A stretch of DNA of 64,000 nt from Marivita sp. (GTDB taxonomy: Bacteria > Pseudomonadota > Alphaproteobacteria > Rhodobacterales > Rhodobacteraceae), in the NCBI RefSeq assembly GCF_022763305.1, contig NZ_JALEGT010000017.1, positions 1 to 64,000 on the forward strand. Reading direction: 5' to 3'. Under the pieces are notes generated by a model. That model did not search any database and had not been told where the DNA came from. It saw only the letters and a list, made by a program, of their open reading frames with translations. Made by a program: the position numbers and the translations under genes. Positions 52,808 through 61,800 of the stretch are shown here, piece by piece (positions within the stretch are counted from its first letter, which is position 1; each line of letters starts with the position of its first letter).

Positions 52808-52932
52808 TTTACCTATTTTTGCAAGTTTCACCCAAACCATACCGAGAATTGCCGGAATAAGATAGAAATTTTGAAACTTTTAATGCCTTTACATGATCCG
52901 TTTCGCTGGTTGATGTTTTTTTACCTATAGGT
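52808..52932. promoter_or_regulatory. Repeated TTACCTAT motif and palindrome in the kinase/pdxA divergent region
   Basis: TTTACCTAT at 52808-52816 lies beside the kinase start, and the same letters recur at about 52919-52927 within the perfect 10-base palindrome ACCTATAGGT (52923-52932), 38 bases before the pdxA-like ATG. The region is AT-rich. A GntR gene belongs to the kinase operon, so these are its probable operators. Confidence 0.5.
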
Positions 52933-52969
52933 TAAGTGCTCAAAGAGTTGTTAATTCGGGAGCCGAGCC

Positions 52970-53944
52970 ATGAACGCGCCAATTGTCATCACCATGGGTG
53001 ATCCATCCGGCGTCGGGGCCGAAGTGACGGTCAAGGCTCTGGCCAGCTGCGACGCCGCCTTGCGGGCTCAGACCGTTGTCATCGGCGACCGCGATACCCT
53101 GCAACGTGCGATAACGCAGTCGAACGTGAGCCTCCCCCTGCTGGAACCCAAGGACGAGGGCGATGGAATCCGCGTCGATCATGTTGCGGTTGATGGCTTG
53201 CCGGGAAAATTTGGCGTTCTCTCTCCGGCCTGCGGCGAAGCGTCATTTCGTTATATCGAACGCGCGGTGCAGAAGACGATGGCGGGTGAGGCGGCCTGCA
53301 TTGTCACCGCACCGATCAATAAAGAGGCGCTTAACGCAGCCGGGCATCATTACGACGGGCATACCGGCATGCTGGCTCATTTGACGGGGTCCAGATCGTC
53401 CTGGATGTTGCTGGCCTCCGAACGGCTGAACGTCGTGCATGTGTCGACCCATGTTTCGCTCAAGGACGCGATTGGCCGCGCCACGACGGAACGGGTCCTT
53501 GAAACCATCCGCACCGGTCACCGGCACCTGATCCGCATGGGTCTTGAGTCCCCGCGCATCGCTGTGGCCGGCATCAATCCGCATTGCGGCGAAAACGGAT
53601 TGTTCGGCACGGAAGACGATGACCACATCGCGCCCGCGGTCGCAAAAGCGAAAGCGGAAGGCGTCAATGTTGTCGGGCCCATTTCGGCTGACACCGTATA
53701 CCACCGGGCCTACCAGGGAGCCTTTGATCTGGTCATTGCGCAGTACCACGATCAGGGACATATCCCGATCAAGCTTGTGGCTTTTGACACCGCAGTAAAC
53801 GTGTCGCTGGGCCTTCCCATCGACCGCTGTTCGGTTGATCACGGCACTGCCTTTGACATTGCTGGCACCGGCAAGGCCAACCACGAGAACATGATCTGCG
53901 CCCTTGACTACGGGGCAAAGCTGGCTGCGGCCAAGAGAGGATGA
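52970..53944 (+). CDS. pdxA2: PdxA2-like 4-phospho-acid-sugar dehydrogenase
   Basis: This 324-residue enzyme is a PdxA homologue with [11 protein letters not shown] (9-19), TAPINKEAL, the His-rich [10 protein letters not shown] and [22 protein letters not shown] and [10 protein letters not shown]. The paired DUF1537 kinase makes a pathway role more likely than vitamin B6 synthesis: PdxA2 proteins convert 4-phospho-threonate or -erythronate to dihydroxyacetone phosphate and CO2. No other vitamin B6 gene is near. It starts a two-gene operon with a DapA-like gene. Confidence 0.88.
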   Translation: MNAPIVITMGDPSGVGAEVTVKALASCDAALRAQTVVIGDRDTLQRAITQSNVSLPLLEPKDEGDGIRVDHVAVDGLPGKFGVLSPACGEASFRYIERAVQKTMAGEAACIVTAPINKEALNAAGHHYDGHTGMLAHLTGSRSSWMLLASERLNVVHVSTHVSLKDAIGRATTERVLETIRTGHRHLIRMGLESPRIAVAGINPHCGENGLFGTEDDDHIAPAVAKAKAEGVNVVGPISADTVYHRAYQGAFDLVIAQYHDQGHIPIKLVAFDTAVNVSLGLPIDRCSVDHGTAFDIAGTGKANHENMICALDYGAKLAAAKRG

Positions 53945-53948
53945 TCGA

Positions 53949-54833
53949 ATGACCCGGACCGCAGAAGCCTTTGTCGCGCTTGTGACCTGCTTCAACGAAG
54001 ATGAGACGATCAACTACACCGCCACCCGTGCACAGGTGCGCCGCCAGATCGACGCTGGCAACCAGATCATGTGCGCCGGGACAAATGGCGATTTCTCGGC
54101 CCTGACCTTTGACGAGAAGGTGCGGTTGTGCGGTGAAGTGGTGGACGAGGTCGGCGGAGCCGCCAAGGTCATCGTCAACGCCGGCATGCCCGCCACCTAC
54201 GAAACCCGGCTACTGGCACGGGAATTCGACAGGATCGGCGTGGACGGGATTGCGGTCATCACCCCATTCTTCATCGACTGCACGCAGGAAGGGCTGATTC
54301 GCCACTTCACCTCGGTGGCCGATGCCGTGGAAACACCGATCTACCTGTACGACATTCCCGCGCGCACGCAGAACCATATCGAACCGGACACGGCGTGCAG
54401 ACTTGCGCAGCATGGCAATATCGCAGGCATCAAGGATTCCGGCGGGGCGCAGGATACGCTCGAGGCCTATATGGCTGTGGGGCAAGAGGTTGATGGGTTC
54501 GACGTGTATTCCGGACCGGACCACCTTGTGCATTGGGCCCTGACCCATGGTGCGCGCGGGTGCATCTCTGGCCTGGGCAATGTGCTGCCTGACGTCCTGG
54601 CACGGATCATCCGCTGTGTGAATGCCGGGGACGAGGCCGGCGCCGCCGATGCGCAGGCGACCTACACGAATTTCCGCACCGATCTCTACAAGCTCGGCTA
54701 CCCGCCAGCTCTGGTCAAACGGGCGCTGTTCCTCCGCGATGCGTCCGTCGGCTTGTCACGCCAGCCCGCTTTGCTGCCGGACCCCGAACAGGACAAGGCG
54801 ATTGAGGCAATCCTGTCGAAATACGGCGTCTGA
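53949..54833 (+). CDS. Dihydrodipicolinate synthase (DapA/NanA) family lyase
   Basis: This 294-residue TIM-barrel aldolase has the Schiff-base Lys in IAGIKDSGG and the Tyr of YLYDIPARTQ. The family joins or splits pyruvate with an aldehyde; members include 2-keto-3-deoxy acid aldolases and N-acetylneuraminate lyase. The usual GTTGE motif reads GTNGDF, which argues against true DapA. With a sialidase-like gene and an acid-sugar module nearby, it probably cleaves a keto-deoxy acid. It follows pdxA2 by four bases. Confidence 0.87.
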   Translation: MTRTAEAFVALVTCFNEDETINYTATRAQVRRQIDAGNQIMCAGTNGDFSALTFDEKVRLCGEVVDEVGGAAKVIVNAGMPATYETRLLAREFDRIGVDGIAVITPFFIDCTQEGLIRHFTSVADAVETPIYLYDIPARTQNHIEPDTACRLAQHGNIAGIKDSGGAQDTLEAYMAVGQEVDGFDVYSGPDHLVHWALTHGARGCISGLGNVLPDVLARIIRCVNAGDEAGAADAQATYTNFRTDLYKLGYPPALVKRALFLRDASVGLSRQPALLPDPEQDKAIEAILSKYGV

Positions 54834-54871
54834 CACTCAGGCCGTGTTGAGTCACATCTCACAGATAATGT

Positions 54872-54897
54872 CTGGCCTGCAATAAGCTGCAGGCCAG
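54872..54897. terminator. Strong two-way hairpin between convergent operons
   Basis: CTGGCCTGCA and TGCAGGCCAG form a perfect 10-bp stem around a six-base loop, between the DapA-like stop and the TRAP permease stop. T runs are weak, but position and stem strength suggest a shared terminator. Confidence 0.65.
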
Positions 54898-54916
54898 TTC
54901 CGATGTCGTCCCAAGG

Positions 54917-56854
54917 TCACTCGGCAGGGTTCTTCCCGTCTTCAATCGATCCAGACGCGATCACGTTCTCTGGCGCGCGGGTCAGAAGGACATACGACAA
55001 TACTGCCGTGCCAAGAATGCCCAGCGTGGCCACCAGCAGATTTGGTGCAACCGAGGCGGCTGCGCCAGCCAGCAGCACCGCCCGCAATGGCCAGGCAAGT
55101 CGCCCGTTCTGCTGCTTGCCCACCCACTCGAACGACAAGGCGATTGCAGTCGCTCCGGCGATGCCGCCCGCGCAGACCATGGCGATCTCGAGCACCGAGC
55201 CGCTGCCCAGGATCGCAGGGTTCCACAGGAACACGAAGGGCATCAGGAACCCGACGGCGGCGAGACGTACTGCGTCAAAGGCAATGATGAACGGGTCCTC
55301 GTTCGCAATCGCGGCTGCCGCCAATGCCGCCACGGCAATGGGCGGGGTCAGCGCCGAGAGGATTGCGTAATAGAGCAGGAACATGTGGCTCTCGAGAATC
55401 GGCAGGCCAACCTTGACCAGCGCAGGCCCGACCAGCACGGCGGCGAGGATATAGGCTGACGGTGTCGGCATCCCCAGCCCAAGGACAATGGTCACAACCG
55501 CAGCGAGGATGAGCGTCCAGCCCAGTTCACCGCCAGAGAGCGTGATAATCACATTGGCTGCCTTCATACCAAGACCGGTCATTGACAGGCCGCCGATGAC
55601 AAGGCCAGCCGCGGCGCAGGCGCCTGCTACCGGCAGGATACGCAGCGTCGTTTCGCCAAGAGCATCGATCAGATTCCAGAGCGTCATGCGGGTCCGTGCC
55701 GACAGGGCTGTGCCGATGACAACCCCGAGCGCCCCCGCGCCCGCCGTCATGACCGGAGAATAGCCAACCCAGAGCATTCCGATGATCACGGCTATGGGAA
55801 TGATGAACGGCCATCCCAAAGCAAACGTGCGGGACAGTCTCGGAATTTCACCGTTGTAGGGGCGCAGGTCGCGTCGCACCGCGCGCAGGTGGACCTGCAG
55901 GAACACCCCGACATAATAGAGCATCGCCGGGATCAGCGCGGCATAGACCACGTCACGGTAAGCCGTACCGGTATATTCCGCCAGAATGAACGCGGCAGAG
56001 CCCATGATTGGCGGCATCGCGCTGCCTCCGGTCGAGGCGGCAACCTCAACCGCGCCCGAGAAGCGTTTGGAATATCCGAGCCGTTTCATGATCGGGATCG
56101 TGATCGACCCGGTCGCCACGACATCGGATGTCGGGCTGCCCGACATGGTGCCATAAAGACCGGACGAGATCACCGCGACCTTCGCCGGGCCACCCCGGCT
56201 GTTGCCTGTCGCGGCGGACGCCAGATTGAAGAAGAACTCTCCGCCTCCGGCTTTGGACAGCAGAGTGCCGAACATCACGAACAGGAAGACATAGCTTGCG
56301 ACCACCTGAATAGGCACGCCGAACACGCCATCAGTGGTGAAGACGAGGATATCAAGCAGATACGAGAAATCGGAGATGCCATGCCCGAAGGGCGGCGGCA
56401 GCAGATAACCGAACCAGTTGTAGACGAGGAACAGCACGACAATGCCGGTCAGGCCCGCACCAGTCGTGCGACGCGTCGCTTCGAGCGTCAGCAACAGAAT
56501 GGCCGTGCCGAAAAAGAACTGCGGACCGGTGAATTCGTCGAGCAGGGTAATGCGGTTCGAAATGGCCTCGGCGTTGAGGAAAAAGAAGATGCCCGAGGCA
56601 AGGCTCAAACCACAAAGCAGCCAGTCGATGATTGTAGGATTGGCCGGTGCGTTCTGCGAATGGCCGACGACCGGAAAGAGCAGCGTGAGGATGCCGGACA
56701 CAAACAGGATGCCCAGCACCAGCGGATCGGAAATGACAAAGACGTTTGCATAGATCACCCAACAGGCAAAGCCAGCCGCCAGGAGCGTCAGAATGCGCGC
56801 CGGCGTTCCCTCAAAGGAACGCCGACGACCTGTTGAGACGAGCGCTGCAATCAC
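54917..56854 (-). CDS. TRAP transporter fused 4TM/12TM permease (TAXI type)
   Basis: This 645-residue membrane protein joins the small and large TRAP permease subunits. About five N-terminal segments are followed by the large domain, with SSGLYGTMSGSPTSDVVATGSITIPIMKRLGY and VEVAASTGGSAMPPIMGSAAFILAEY. Such fusions work with TAXI binding proteins, and one is encoded just upstream with a four-base overlap. It is the last gene of the minus strand that begins with the phthalate-type oxygenase, so it may import that aromatic acid. Confidence 0.93.
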   Translation of the reverse strand: MIAALVSTGRRRSFEGTPARILTLLAAGFACWVIYANVFVISDPLVLGILFVSGILTLLFPVVGHSQNAPANPTIIDWLLCGLSLASGIFFFLNAEAISNRITLLDEFTGPQFFFGTAILLLTLEATRRTTGAGLTGIVVLFLVYNWFGYLLPPPFGHGISDFSYLLDILVFTTDGVFGVPIQVVASYVFLFVMFGTLLSKAGGGEFFFNLASAATGNSRGGPAKVAVISSGLYGTMSGSPTSDVVATGSITIPIMKRLGYSKRFSGAVEVAASTGGSAMPPIMGSAAFILAEYTGTAYRDVVYAALIPAMLYYVGVFLQVHLRAVRRDLRPYNGEIPRLSRTFALGWPFIIPIAVIIGMLWVGYSPVMTAGAGALGVVIGTALSARTRMTLWNLIDALGETTLRILPVAGACAAAGLVIGGLSMTGLGMKAANVIITLSGGELGWTLILAAVVTIVLGLGMPTPSAYILAAVLVGPALVKVGLPILESHMFLLYYAILSALTPPIAVAALAAAAIANEDPFIIAFDAVRLAAVGFLMPFVFLWNPAILGSGSVLEIAMVCAGGIAGATAIALSFEWVGKQQNGRLAWPLRAVLLAGAAASVAPNLLVATLGILGTAVLSYVLLTRAPENVIASGSIEDGKNPAE

Positions 56855-57834
56855 TCAATCAGCCCCGCTTCGCGATAGACCCTTTCGGCACCCGGATGGA
56901 ACGGGAGAACCGTCTGGCTGACCATGAGTTCGGGCGTGAGCGCCTTCATCGCATTGTGAACATTGCGGATTTCGTCGATATTCTTGAGGAACCCGCTTGC
57001 CAGTTTGGCTGCCATATCGTCCGGCATGGACTCCGTGGCAACGACCATTGCTCCCAATGCCATTGTCTGTACGTCATTCGGTTGCTTGGAATAGCTGCCG
57101 CCGGGGATTGTGAAAGCCGCCGTTCCGAACGCCTCATTCGTTGCGTCGATCACGTCTTGCGGAACTGTCAACAGGACCACATCGGTGTTTTCATCAATCG
57201 CACGGAACGACGAGTGACGGATGAAGATACCGTTGGTTGCCATATCGATCCGGCCGTCCTGCATCAGATCGCCCTGTTCGTTTGCGCCCGCGCGGACAAA
57301 GGAACCGCCATTCGCTTCCAGCGTCGCCTCGTCAAGGCCGGCCTTCTCGAGCATGAACAACGCAACGTCGCTCGTGATGTTGCCCGAGCGGTTGATCCCG
57401 ATGGTGATCGGCGCGCCGGATGTGGCGATATCATCAAGGCTGTCGATATTGTATTCCTGCGCGATGGACTGGTTCAGGAAAAAGTGCATCGGCGCCCAAT
57501 TGTACATGTAGCCAATCGCCTGAAGATTGGTGATCGGCGCTTTGAACGGTTCCTGACCGTTCAAGCCAAGCTTGACCTCGGCGTCATGCACAAGCCCCAT
57601 ATCGGTCCGGTTGCTCGCCAGAAGGGCGAGGTTGGCGAAACCACCGCCAGTTGCCTGATAGGTGATCACTGCATCCGGATCGTCAGCTTTGACGGCACGG
57701 TCCATGCCTGCCCCTAGCAGCGACCACAGACCACCCGGGTTGCCTCCCGACAGGTTCATGTTGATCGACTGGGCTGATGCCATGCCGGTCGAGACGACCA
57801 GCCCCAGCGCCACAGCAAATGATGTGAGTTTCAT
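56851..57834 (-). CDS. TAXI-family TRAP substrate-binding protein
   Basis: This 327-residue periplasmic protein has a signal peptide ending GMASA (about residue 21) and the TAXI opening INMNLSGGNPGGLWSLLGAGMDRAV. It delivers substrate to the fused permease next to it. TAXI proteins bind small acids. Its operon with an aldehyde dehydrogenase and phthalate-type oxygenase favours an aromatic acid. A GGGAGG site precedes the ATG. Confidence 0.92.
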   Translation of the reverse strand: MKLTSFAVALGLVVSTGMASAQSINMNLSGGNPGGLWSLLGAGMDRAVKADDPDAVITYQATGGGFANLALLASNRTDMGLVHDAEVKLGLNGQEPFKAPITNLQAIGYMYNWAPMHFFLNQSIAQEYNIDSLDDIATSGAPITIGINRSGNITSDVALFMLEKAGLDEATLEANGGSFVRAGANEQGDLMQDGRIDMATNGIFIRHSSFRAIDENTDVVLLTVPQDVIDATNEAFGTAAFTIPGGSYSKQPNDVQTMALGAMVVATESMPDDMAAKLASGFLKNIDEIRNVHNAMKALTPELMVSQTVLPFHPGAERVYREAGLIE

Positions 57835-57874
57835 GTTTTCCTCCCTGTTCGCTCTTTAGGAACGTGTGTTGCGA

Positions 57875-59353
57875 TCACCCGCCTGAAACGACGGTGACCG
57901 TTTTGGCCTCGGTGTAGGCGAGCATCTCCTCCAGACACTCTTCCCGTCCGAGACCGGATTGCTTGACACCCCCGAAGGGCGCACCAAGGTAATGGTCGCT
58001 GGCATCGTTGACCCAGACATAGCCAGCCTGGATCCGGCGCGTCAGCCGCAGCGCGCGATCCAGATCGCGAGTCCAGACTGACGCGGTCAGTCCAACGTCG
58101 AGCCCGTTGACAATGTCGATCATGGCGTCTTCATCGCGCCATTTGAGCACGGTGAGGACAGGGCCAAAGACCTCTTCACGGGCAATCTCGAAGTCCGGAT
58201 CGACATCGCAGATCAGCGTCGGACGGACGAAGTATCCACGATCCGGGATATCTCCACGCAAACCGCCCGCCGCGATCCGCGCGCCGGCTGCCTCGGCGCG
58301 TTGGATGAAACCGCGTGTCTTGTCGTACTGGCCTTGGGTCGAGAGCGCGCCCATCTCTGTGGTCTCAAGCGTAGGATCGCCGAGGAGCACCTTGTCAAAG
58401 GCGGTAGCCACCTCTGCCACGACGCGCTCGTAATGCGCCTCGTGCACAAGAAGGCGGCTGGTCGATCCGCAGGACTGACCCGCCGTCCAACCCAGATTCA
58501 TCCCTTTGACCGCGCCGGCGATGGCACGGTCGAGATCTGCGTCCTCGCAGATGACAAGGGCGTTCTTTCCGCCAAGCTCAAGCTGGGTCCGCTTCAGCGT
58601 ATCGGCCCCGCCTCTGAGAACCGCACGTCCGGTCTGAACCGACCCGATGAGGCCAACGGCCGCGATGCCGGGATGCGCGCAGATCGCGGCCCCCAGATCG
58701 GCTCCGCCGGTCAGGACTGAAAGCAGGCCCTCCGGGAACAAATCGCCGATGAGTTCTGCCATGCGAAGAGCGGCCAACGGCGTTTCTTCAGACGGCTTCA
58801 GAATGACAGCATTGCCGGCCGCGAGCGGTGCCGCGATCTTGGCGGCGGCGAACATGACCGGATGGTTGAACGGCACCAGCCGCGCAACGACCCCCAAAGG
58901 TTCCCGTGTCACGAAAGTCAGCTTACCGCCGACCTGCGGGATGGTCTCGCCCTTGAGCTCGGTGGTGAGCCCGGCGAAAAACTCCATCAGGGTCGCGCCA
59001 AGATTGACGTCGAACCGCATACCCTTGATGGGGTTGCCACAGTCGAGCGCGTCGATCATCGCAAGCTCGTCCTCGTGCGCCCTCAGCCGAGCTGCCGCTT
59101 CCTTCAGCGTCTTGCCACGAACGACCGGCCCCAGATCGGCCCAAGTCGTTTGCGCACGCCGCGCCGCCGCCACCGCACCGTCGAGGTCCTCCGAAGACGC
59201 ATCGCGCAGGGTTGCCAGAACATCACCCGACCCCGGCGAGACCACATCCCGGGGCGCGTCCTGGCCGGTGCGCCAGACGCCGCCGGCATATTGCCCTAGG
59301 GGAGCCCAAGCCCCCGGCAAGCCCGTGTCTGCCTTTGCGTGATCGTCTGGCAT
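57875..59353 (-). CDS. NAD(P)-dependent aldehyde dehydrogenase
   Basis: This 492-residue enzyme has the catalytic Cys in GQSCGSTSRLLV, the general-base Glu in LELGGKNALV, the Asn of PFNHPV and EEVFGPVLTV. It oxidises an aldehyde to a carboxylic acid. The gene lies 107 bases after the oxygenase gene, and a copy of the shared palindrome is 45 bases upstream of its ATG. One inference is oxidation of a formyl-benzoate type aldehyde to feed the phthalate path. A GGAGGGG site precedes the ATG. Confidence 0.92.
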   Translation of the reverse strand: MPDDHAKADTGLPGAWAPLGQYAGGVWRTGQDAPRDVVSPGSGDVLATLRDASSEDLDGAVAAARRAQTTWADLGPVVRGKTLKEAAARLRAHEDELAMIDALDCGNPIKGMRFDVNLGATLMEFFAGLTTELKGETIPQVGGKLTFVTREPLGVVARLVPFNHPVMFAAAKIAAPLAAGNAVILKPSEETPLAALRMAELIGDLFPEGLLSVLTGGADLGAAICAHPGIAAVGLIGSVQTGRAVLRGGADTLKRTQLELGGKNALVICEDADLDRAIAGAVKGMNLGWTAGQSCGSTSRLLVHEAHYERVVAEVATAFDKVLLGDPTLETTEMGALSTQGQYDKTRGFIQRAEAAGARIAAGGLRGDIPDRGYFVRPTLICDVDPDFEIAREEVFGPVLTVLKWRDEDAMIDIVNGLDVGLTASVWTRDLDRALRLTRRIQAGYVWVNDASDHYLGAPFGGVKQSGLGREECLEEMLAYTEAKTVTVVSGG

Positions 59354-59397
59354 TTCCCCTCCCCGGTGCCAGGCAGCATCCGTCTTCGCTGCAACTT

Positions 59398-59410
59398 CTT
59401 AGATATCTAT
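59398..59410. promoter_or_regulatory. Shared palindrome, copy A (upstream of the aldehyde dehydrogenase)
   Basis: CTTAGATATCTA at 59398-59409 contains the perfect 10-base palindrome TAGATATCTA. The same 12 letters occur once more at 60805-60816 between the two divergent phthalate-type operons. It lies 45 bases before the aldehyde dehydrogenase ATG in an AT-rich gap. It is probably the binding site of one regulator for the whole locus. Confidence 0.65.
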
Positions 59411-59460
59411 TTTAAATGTATGTCTGACCCGACTGCGACATTCTGTCAAGCTTTTCCCGC

Positions 59461-60744
59461 TTATTCCGCGGCCGAAACCTGGTTGTCTTCCTGCCCGAGC
59501 GTGCGCCAATCCACCTCTTTCGGATACACACCCTCTTTGGACGAGATGGTGGCATGAGGCACACGCGGCTCCTCTGTTCCGATGGCCACGCCACCCTCTG
59601 CAACGCGCCGCGCGGCGTCGCTCATCAGGCGACGGAATTCCACGATGGCGAGGTCGGACGCCCCCAGAAGATCCGAGGATCGGTCGACGCGCGGTCCCAT
59701 GGACACCCACATCACGATATCCTGGTTCGGGATACCCAGAACGCCGGTGAAATTCCCCAGCTTCATCATCTGGCGATCCTGCAGGAAATCGTTCTCGAGA
59801 GTTCGGCGCGACCGCCATTTGTCGTCAAGGTCAATCCCCGGCACGGCGTGTGCGAACTTGCGCCATTCGATGGTTGACGGGCAGGCAACACCACCCCAAG
59901 CAATGAAGTGGAAGTAGGACTCCTCATCGCTGATCGGCACGATCACCGTCGCCACGTTGTAATTGTTGTTCGGCGGGATCAGCGAAGTGAAGGGCGCGAT
60001 GTATTCGGTGATGCGCAGATAGTTGTGCGTTCCCGCGTTCTTGATCGGCTTGCGGATCGCCGCGTAATGGAAACCGTAAGGCGTGGTCTGGGTTTGCATC
60101 CGGGGCGATTTGTCCGTCGACGGACGATACCACGACTTGTCGTCCGCCGACGCGCCCTTCACTCGGGCCGGTTTCATGTCCGACGAATGCAGAGACGACG
60201 AATGCGCTGAATCGATCTGGCCTTCGGTGATCTGCGCCCAGTTCGCCGGGATGCGAATCTTGAGGATCGACACCTCGGTGTCTTCCGTTGGCGCGAAAGC
60301 GGGAGGTTCGAAGTCCGGCGCATCGCGTTCGGTATCGAGCCATGCCCACACGAATCCGCCCCACTCGCGTGTCGGATAGGACCGATGTTTCACCTTGCCA
60401 TGAAGCGGTGATTCTTCCGGCTCAGACGACATCGCCACGCAATTGCCGTCCACGTCGAATTTCCACCCGTGATAAAGGCAGCGCAGACCGCATTCCTCGT
60501 TGCGGCCATAGACCAGCGACGCCTTGCGGTGCGGGCAAAGTTCGTCCAGCAGGCCAAGCCGTCCATCGGTATCCCGAAAACACACATAGTTCCGGCCAAT
60601 CGCCTCAACGCGCAGAGGAGTTCCGTCCGGTTCTTCGACTTCCTCGACCAGACAGACAGGCGTCCAGTGCTGGCGCATCAGGACAGCCATCGGCGCGTCA
60701 TTGTCGATTTTCGTCAGCAGGTCATTTTCTTCGACGGACAACAT
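59461..60744 (-). CDS. pht3: Rieske oxygenase, phthalate 4,5-dioxygenase oxygenase-component type
   Basis: This 427-residue protein has a Rieske centre with Cys70-x-His72 and Cys89-x2-His92 (LCPHRKASLVYG ... CLYHGWKFD), and mononuclear-iron residues in the GQIDSAHSSSLHSSD region. It resembles the oxygenase of phthalate 4,5-dioxygenase, which turns phthalate into the cis-4,5-dihydrodiol using electrons from the reductase. The reductase, a dihydrodiol dehydrogenase-like and a decarboxylase-like gene on the opposite strand match that pathway step by step. Related O-demethylases share the fold, so the substrate is likely but not certain. Confidence 0.85.
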   Translation of the reverse strand: MLSVEENDLLTKIDNDAPMAVLMRQHWTPVCLVEEVEEPDGTPLRVEAIGRNYVCFRDTDGRLGLLDELCPHRKASLVYGRNEECGLRCLYHGWKFDVDGNCVAMSSEPEESPLHGKVKHRSYPTREWGGFVWAWLDTERDAPDFEPPAFAPTEDTEVSILKIRIPANWAQITEGQIDSAHSSSLHSSDMKPARVKGASADDKSWYRPSTDKSPRMQTQTTPYGFHYAAIRKPIKNAGTHNYLRITEYIAPFTSLIPPNNNYNVATVIVPISDEESYFHFIAWGGVACPSTIEWRKFAHAVPGIDLDDKWRSRRTLENDFLQDRQMMKLGNFTGVLGIPNQDIVMWVSMGPRVDRSSDLLGASDLAIVEFRRLMSDAARRVAEGGVAIGTEEPRVPHATISSKEGVYPKEVDWRTLGQEDNQVSAAE

Positions 60745-60804
60745 GTGTCGGTTCCTCCCTGGCGGCTCGGAAGATGCATTGCTCTGGCATCTATTGACGA
60801 ATAG

Positions 60805-60817
60805 CTTAGATATCTAA
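60805..60817. promoter_or_regulatory. Shared palindrome, copy B (between oxygenase and reductase genes)
   Basis: TTAGATATCTAA at 60806-60817 is a perfect 12-base palindrome, preceded by C to repeat the 12 letters seen at 59398-59409. It lies 61 bases before the oxygenase ATG and 39 bases before the reductase ATG, so it could control both directions. Confidence 0.7.
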
Positions 60818-60855
60818 TATCAAAACGCAACACCCTTCGACAAGAGGACAGTTTC

Positions 60856-61800
60856 ATGGAGCTTCCCGACGACCGGATGATCCTCACCGTTACGCAGCGG
60901 AAAACTCTGACCAAGGATATCGCGGAATTCACGCTCGCCCGGGAAGACGGCGGCTCCCTTCCCCCGTTCGCACCCGGCGCCCATATCACGGTCGAAACGC
61001 CCAGCGGCGCGATGCGGCGCTATTCCCTGGTGAACGACGGCGACGCTCCGACGACATACGTGATCGCGGTGAAGAAAGAGCCGGCATCGCGCGGCGGTTC
61101 GGCGTCGATGCACGAGAGCGTAACCGAGGGCACGACACTCAACGTCGATGCGCCGGAGAACGAATTCGAACTTGTCGATGCGCCGAAGCACCTGCTGATT
61201 GCGGGCGGGATCGGCATCACGCCCATTCTGTCGATGGCGCGAAAACTTGGCGCGGATGGCAAACCGTTCACGCTCATCTACTGCACGCGCAGCGCCGAAG
61301 AGACCGCCTATCTTGATGAGGTTGCCGCCCTGCCCGGCTGTACGATTCATCATGACAACGGCGATATCGACGCCTTCTACGATTTCTGGGACCATTTCGA
61401 GACACCTGGCAAGGAACACGTCTATTGCTGCGGACCGGCCCCGCTGATGGAAGAAATCAAGGCCCTGTCGGGGCATTGGTCCGAAGGCCGCGTGCACTTC
61501 GAGGACTTCGCCGGGGTCGATGCGGTGCGCGCCGACGATATGCCTTTCATGGTCAAGCTTGCCGGCAGCGGACGGCAGATCGAGGTTCCGGCGAACCTGT
61601 CTATCCTCGAGGCACTTCGTGCCGCCGGGGAAAAGACGGTCAGTTCCTGCGAAAGCGGAACCTGCGGCACCTGCAAGTGCCGACTGATCGAAGGCGAAGC
61701 AGATCACCGCGACCTTGTTCTCATGGACGAGGAGAAAGACGACTACATCATGATCTGCGTCTCGCGCGCCAAGGCAGGGGATCTGGTTGTCGAGCTTTGA
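60856..61800 (+). CDS. pht2: Phthalate dioxygenase reductase-type FMN/2Fe-2S protein
   Basis: This 314-residue electron-transfer protein has a flavin domain with RRYSLVND (55-62), an NAD domain with AGGIGITPILSMA and CCGPAPLMEEI, and a C-terminal plant-type 2Fe-2S domain (CESGTCGTCKC ... CVSRA). The order FMN-NAD-ferredoxin is that of phthalate dioxygenase reductase and VanB. It passes electrons from NADH to the Rieske oxygenase encoded divergently. An AGAGGA site precedes the ATG. Confidence 0.9.
   Translation: MELPDDRMILTVTQRKTLTKDIAEFTLAREDGGSLPPFAPGAHITVETPSGAMRRYSLVNDGDAPTTYVIAVKKEPASRGGSASMHESVTEGTTLNVDAPENEFELVDAPKHLLIAGGIGITPILSMARKLGADGKPFTLIYCTRSAEETAYLDEVAALPGCTIHHDNGDIDAFYDFWDHFETPGKEHVYCCGPAPLMEEIKALSGHWSEGRVHFEDFAGVDAVRADDMPFMVKLAGSGRQIEVPANLSILEALRAAGEKTVSSCESGTCGTCKCRLIEGEADHRDLVLMDEEKDDYIMICVSRAKAGDLVVEL

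Noticed and set aside
52970-53944. Biosynthetic PdxA of vitamin B6 synthesis
   Set aside because: The fold is the same, but the divergent DUF1537 kinase and GntR context match the PdxA2 acid-sugar pathway.
55889-56836. 315-codon plus-strand open frame
   Set aside because: It is antisense to the TRAP permease and has the same shadow composition.
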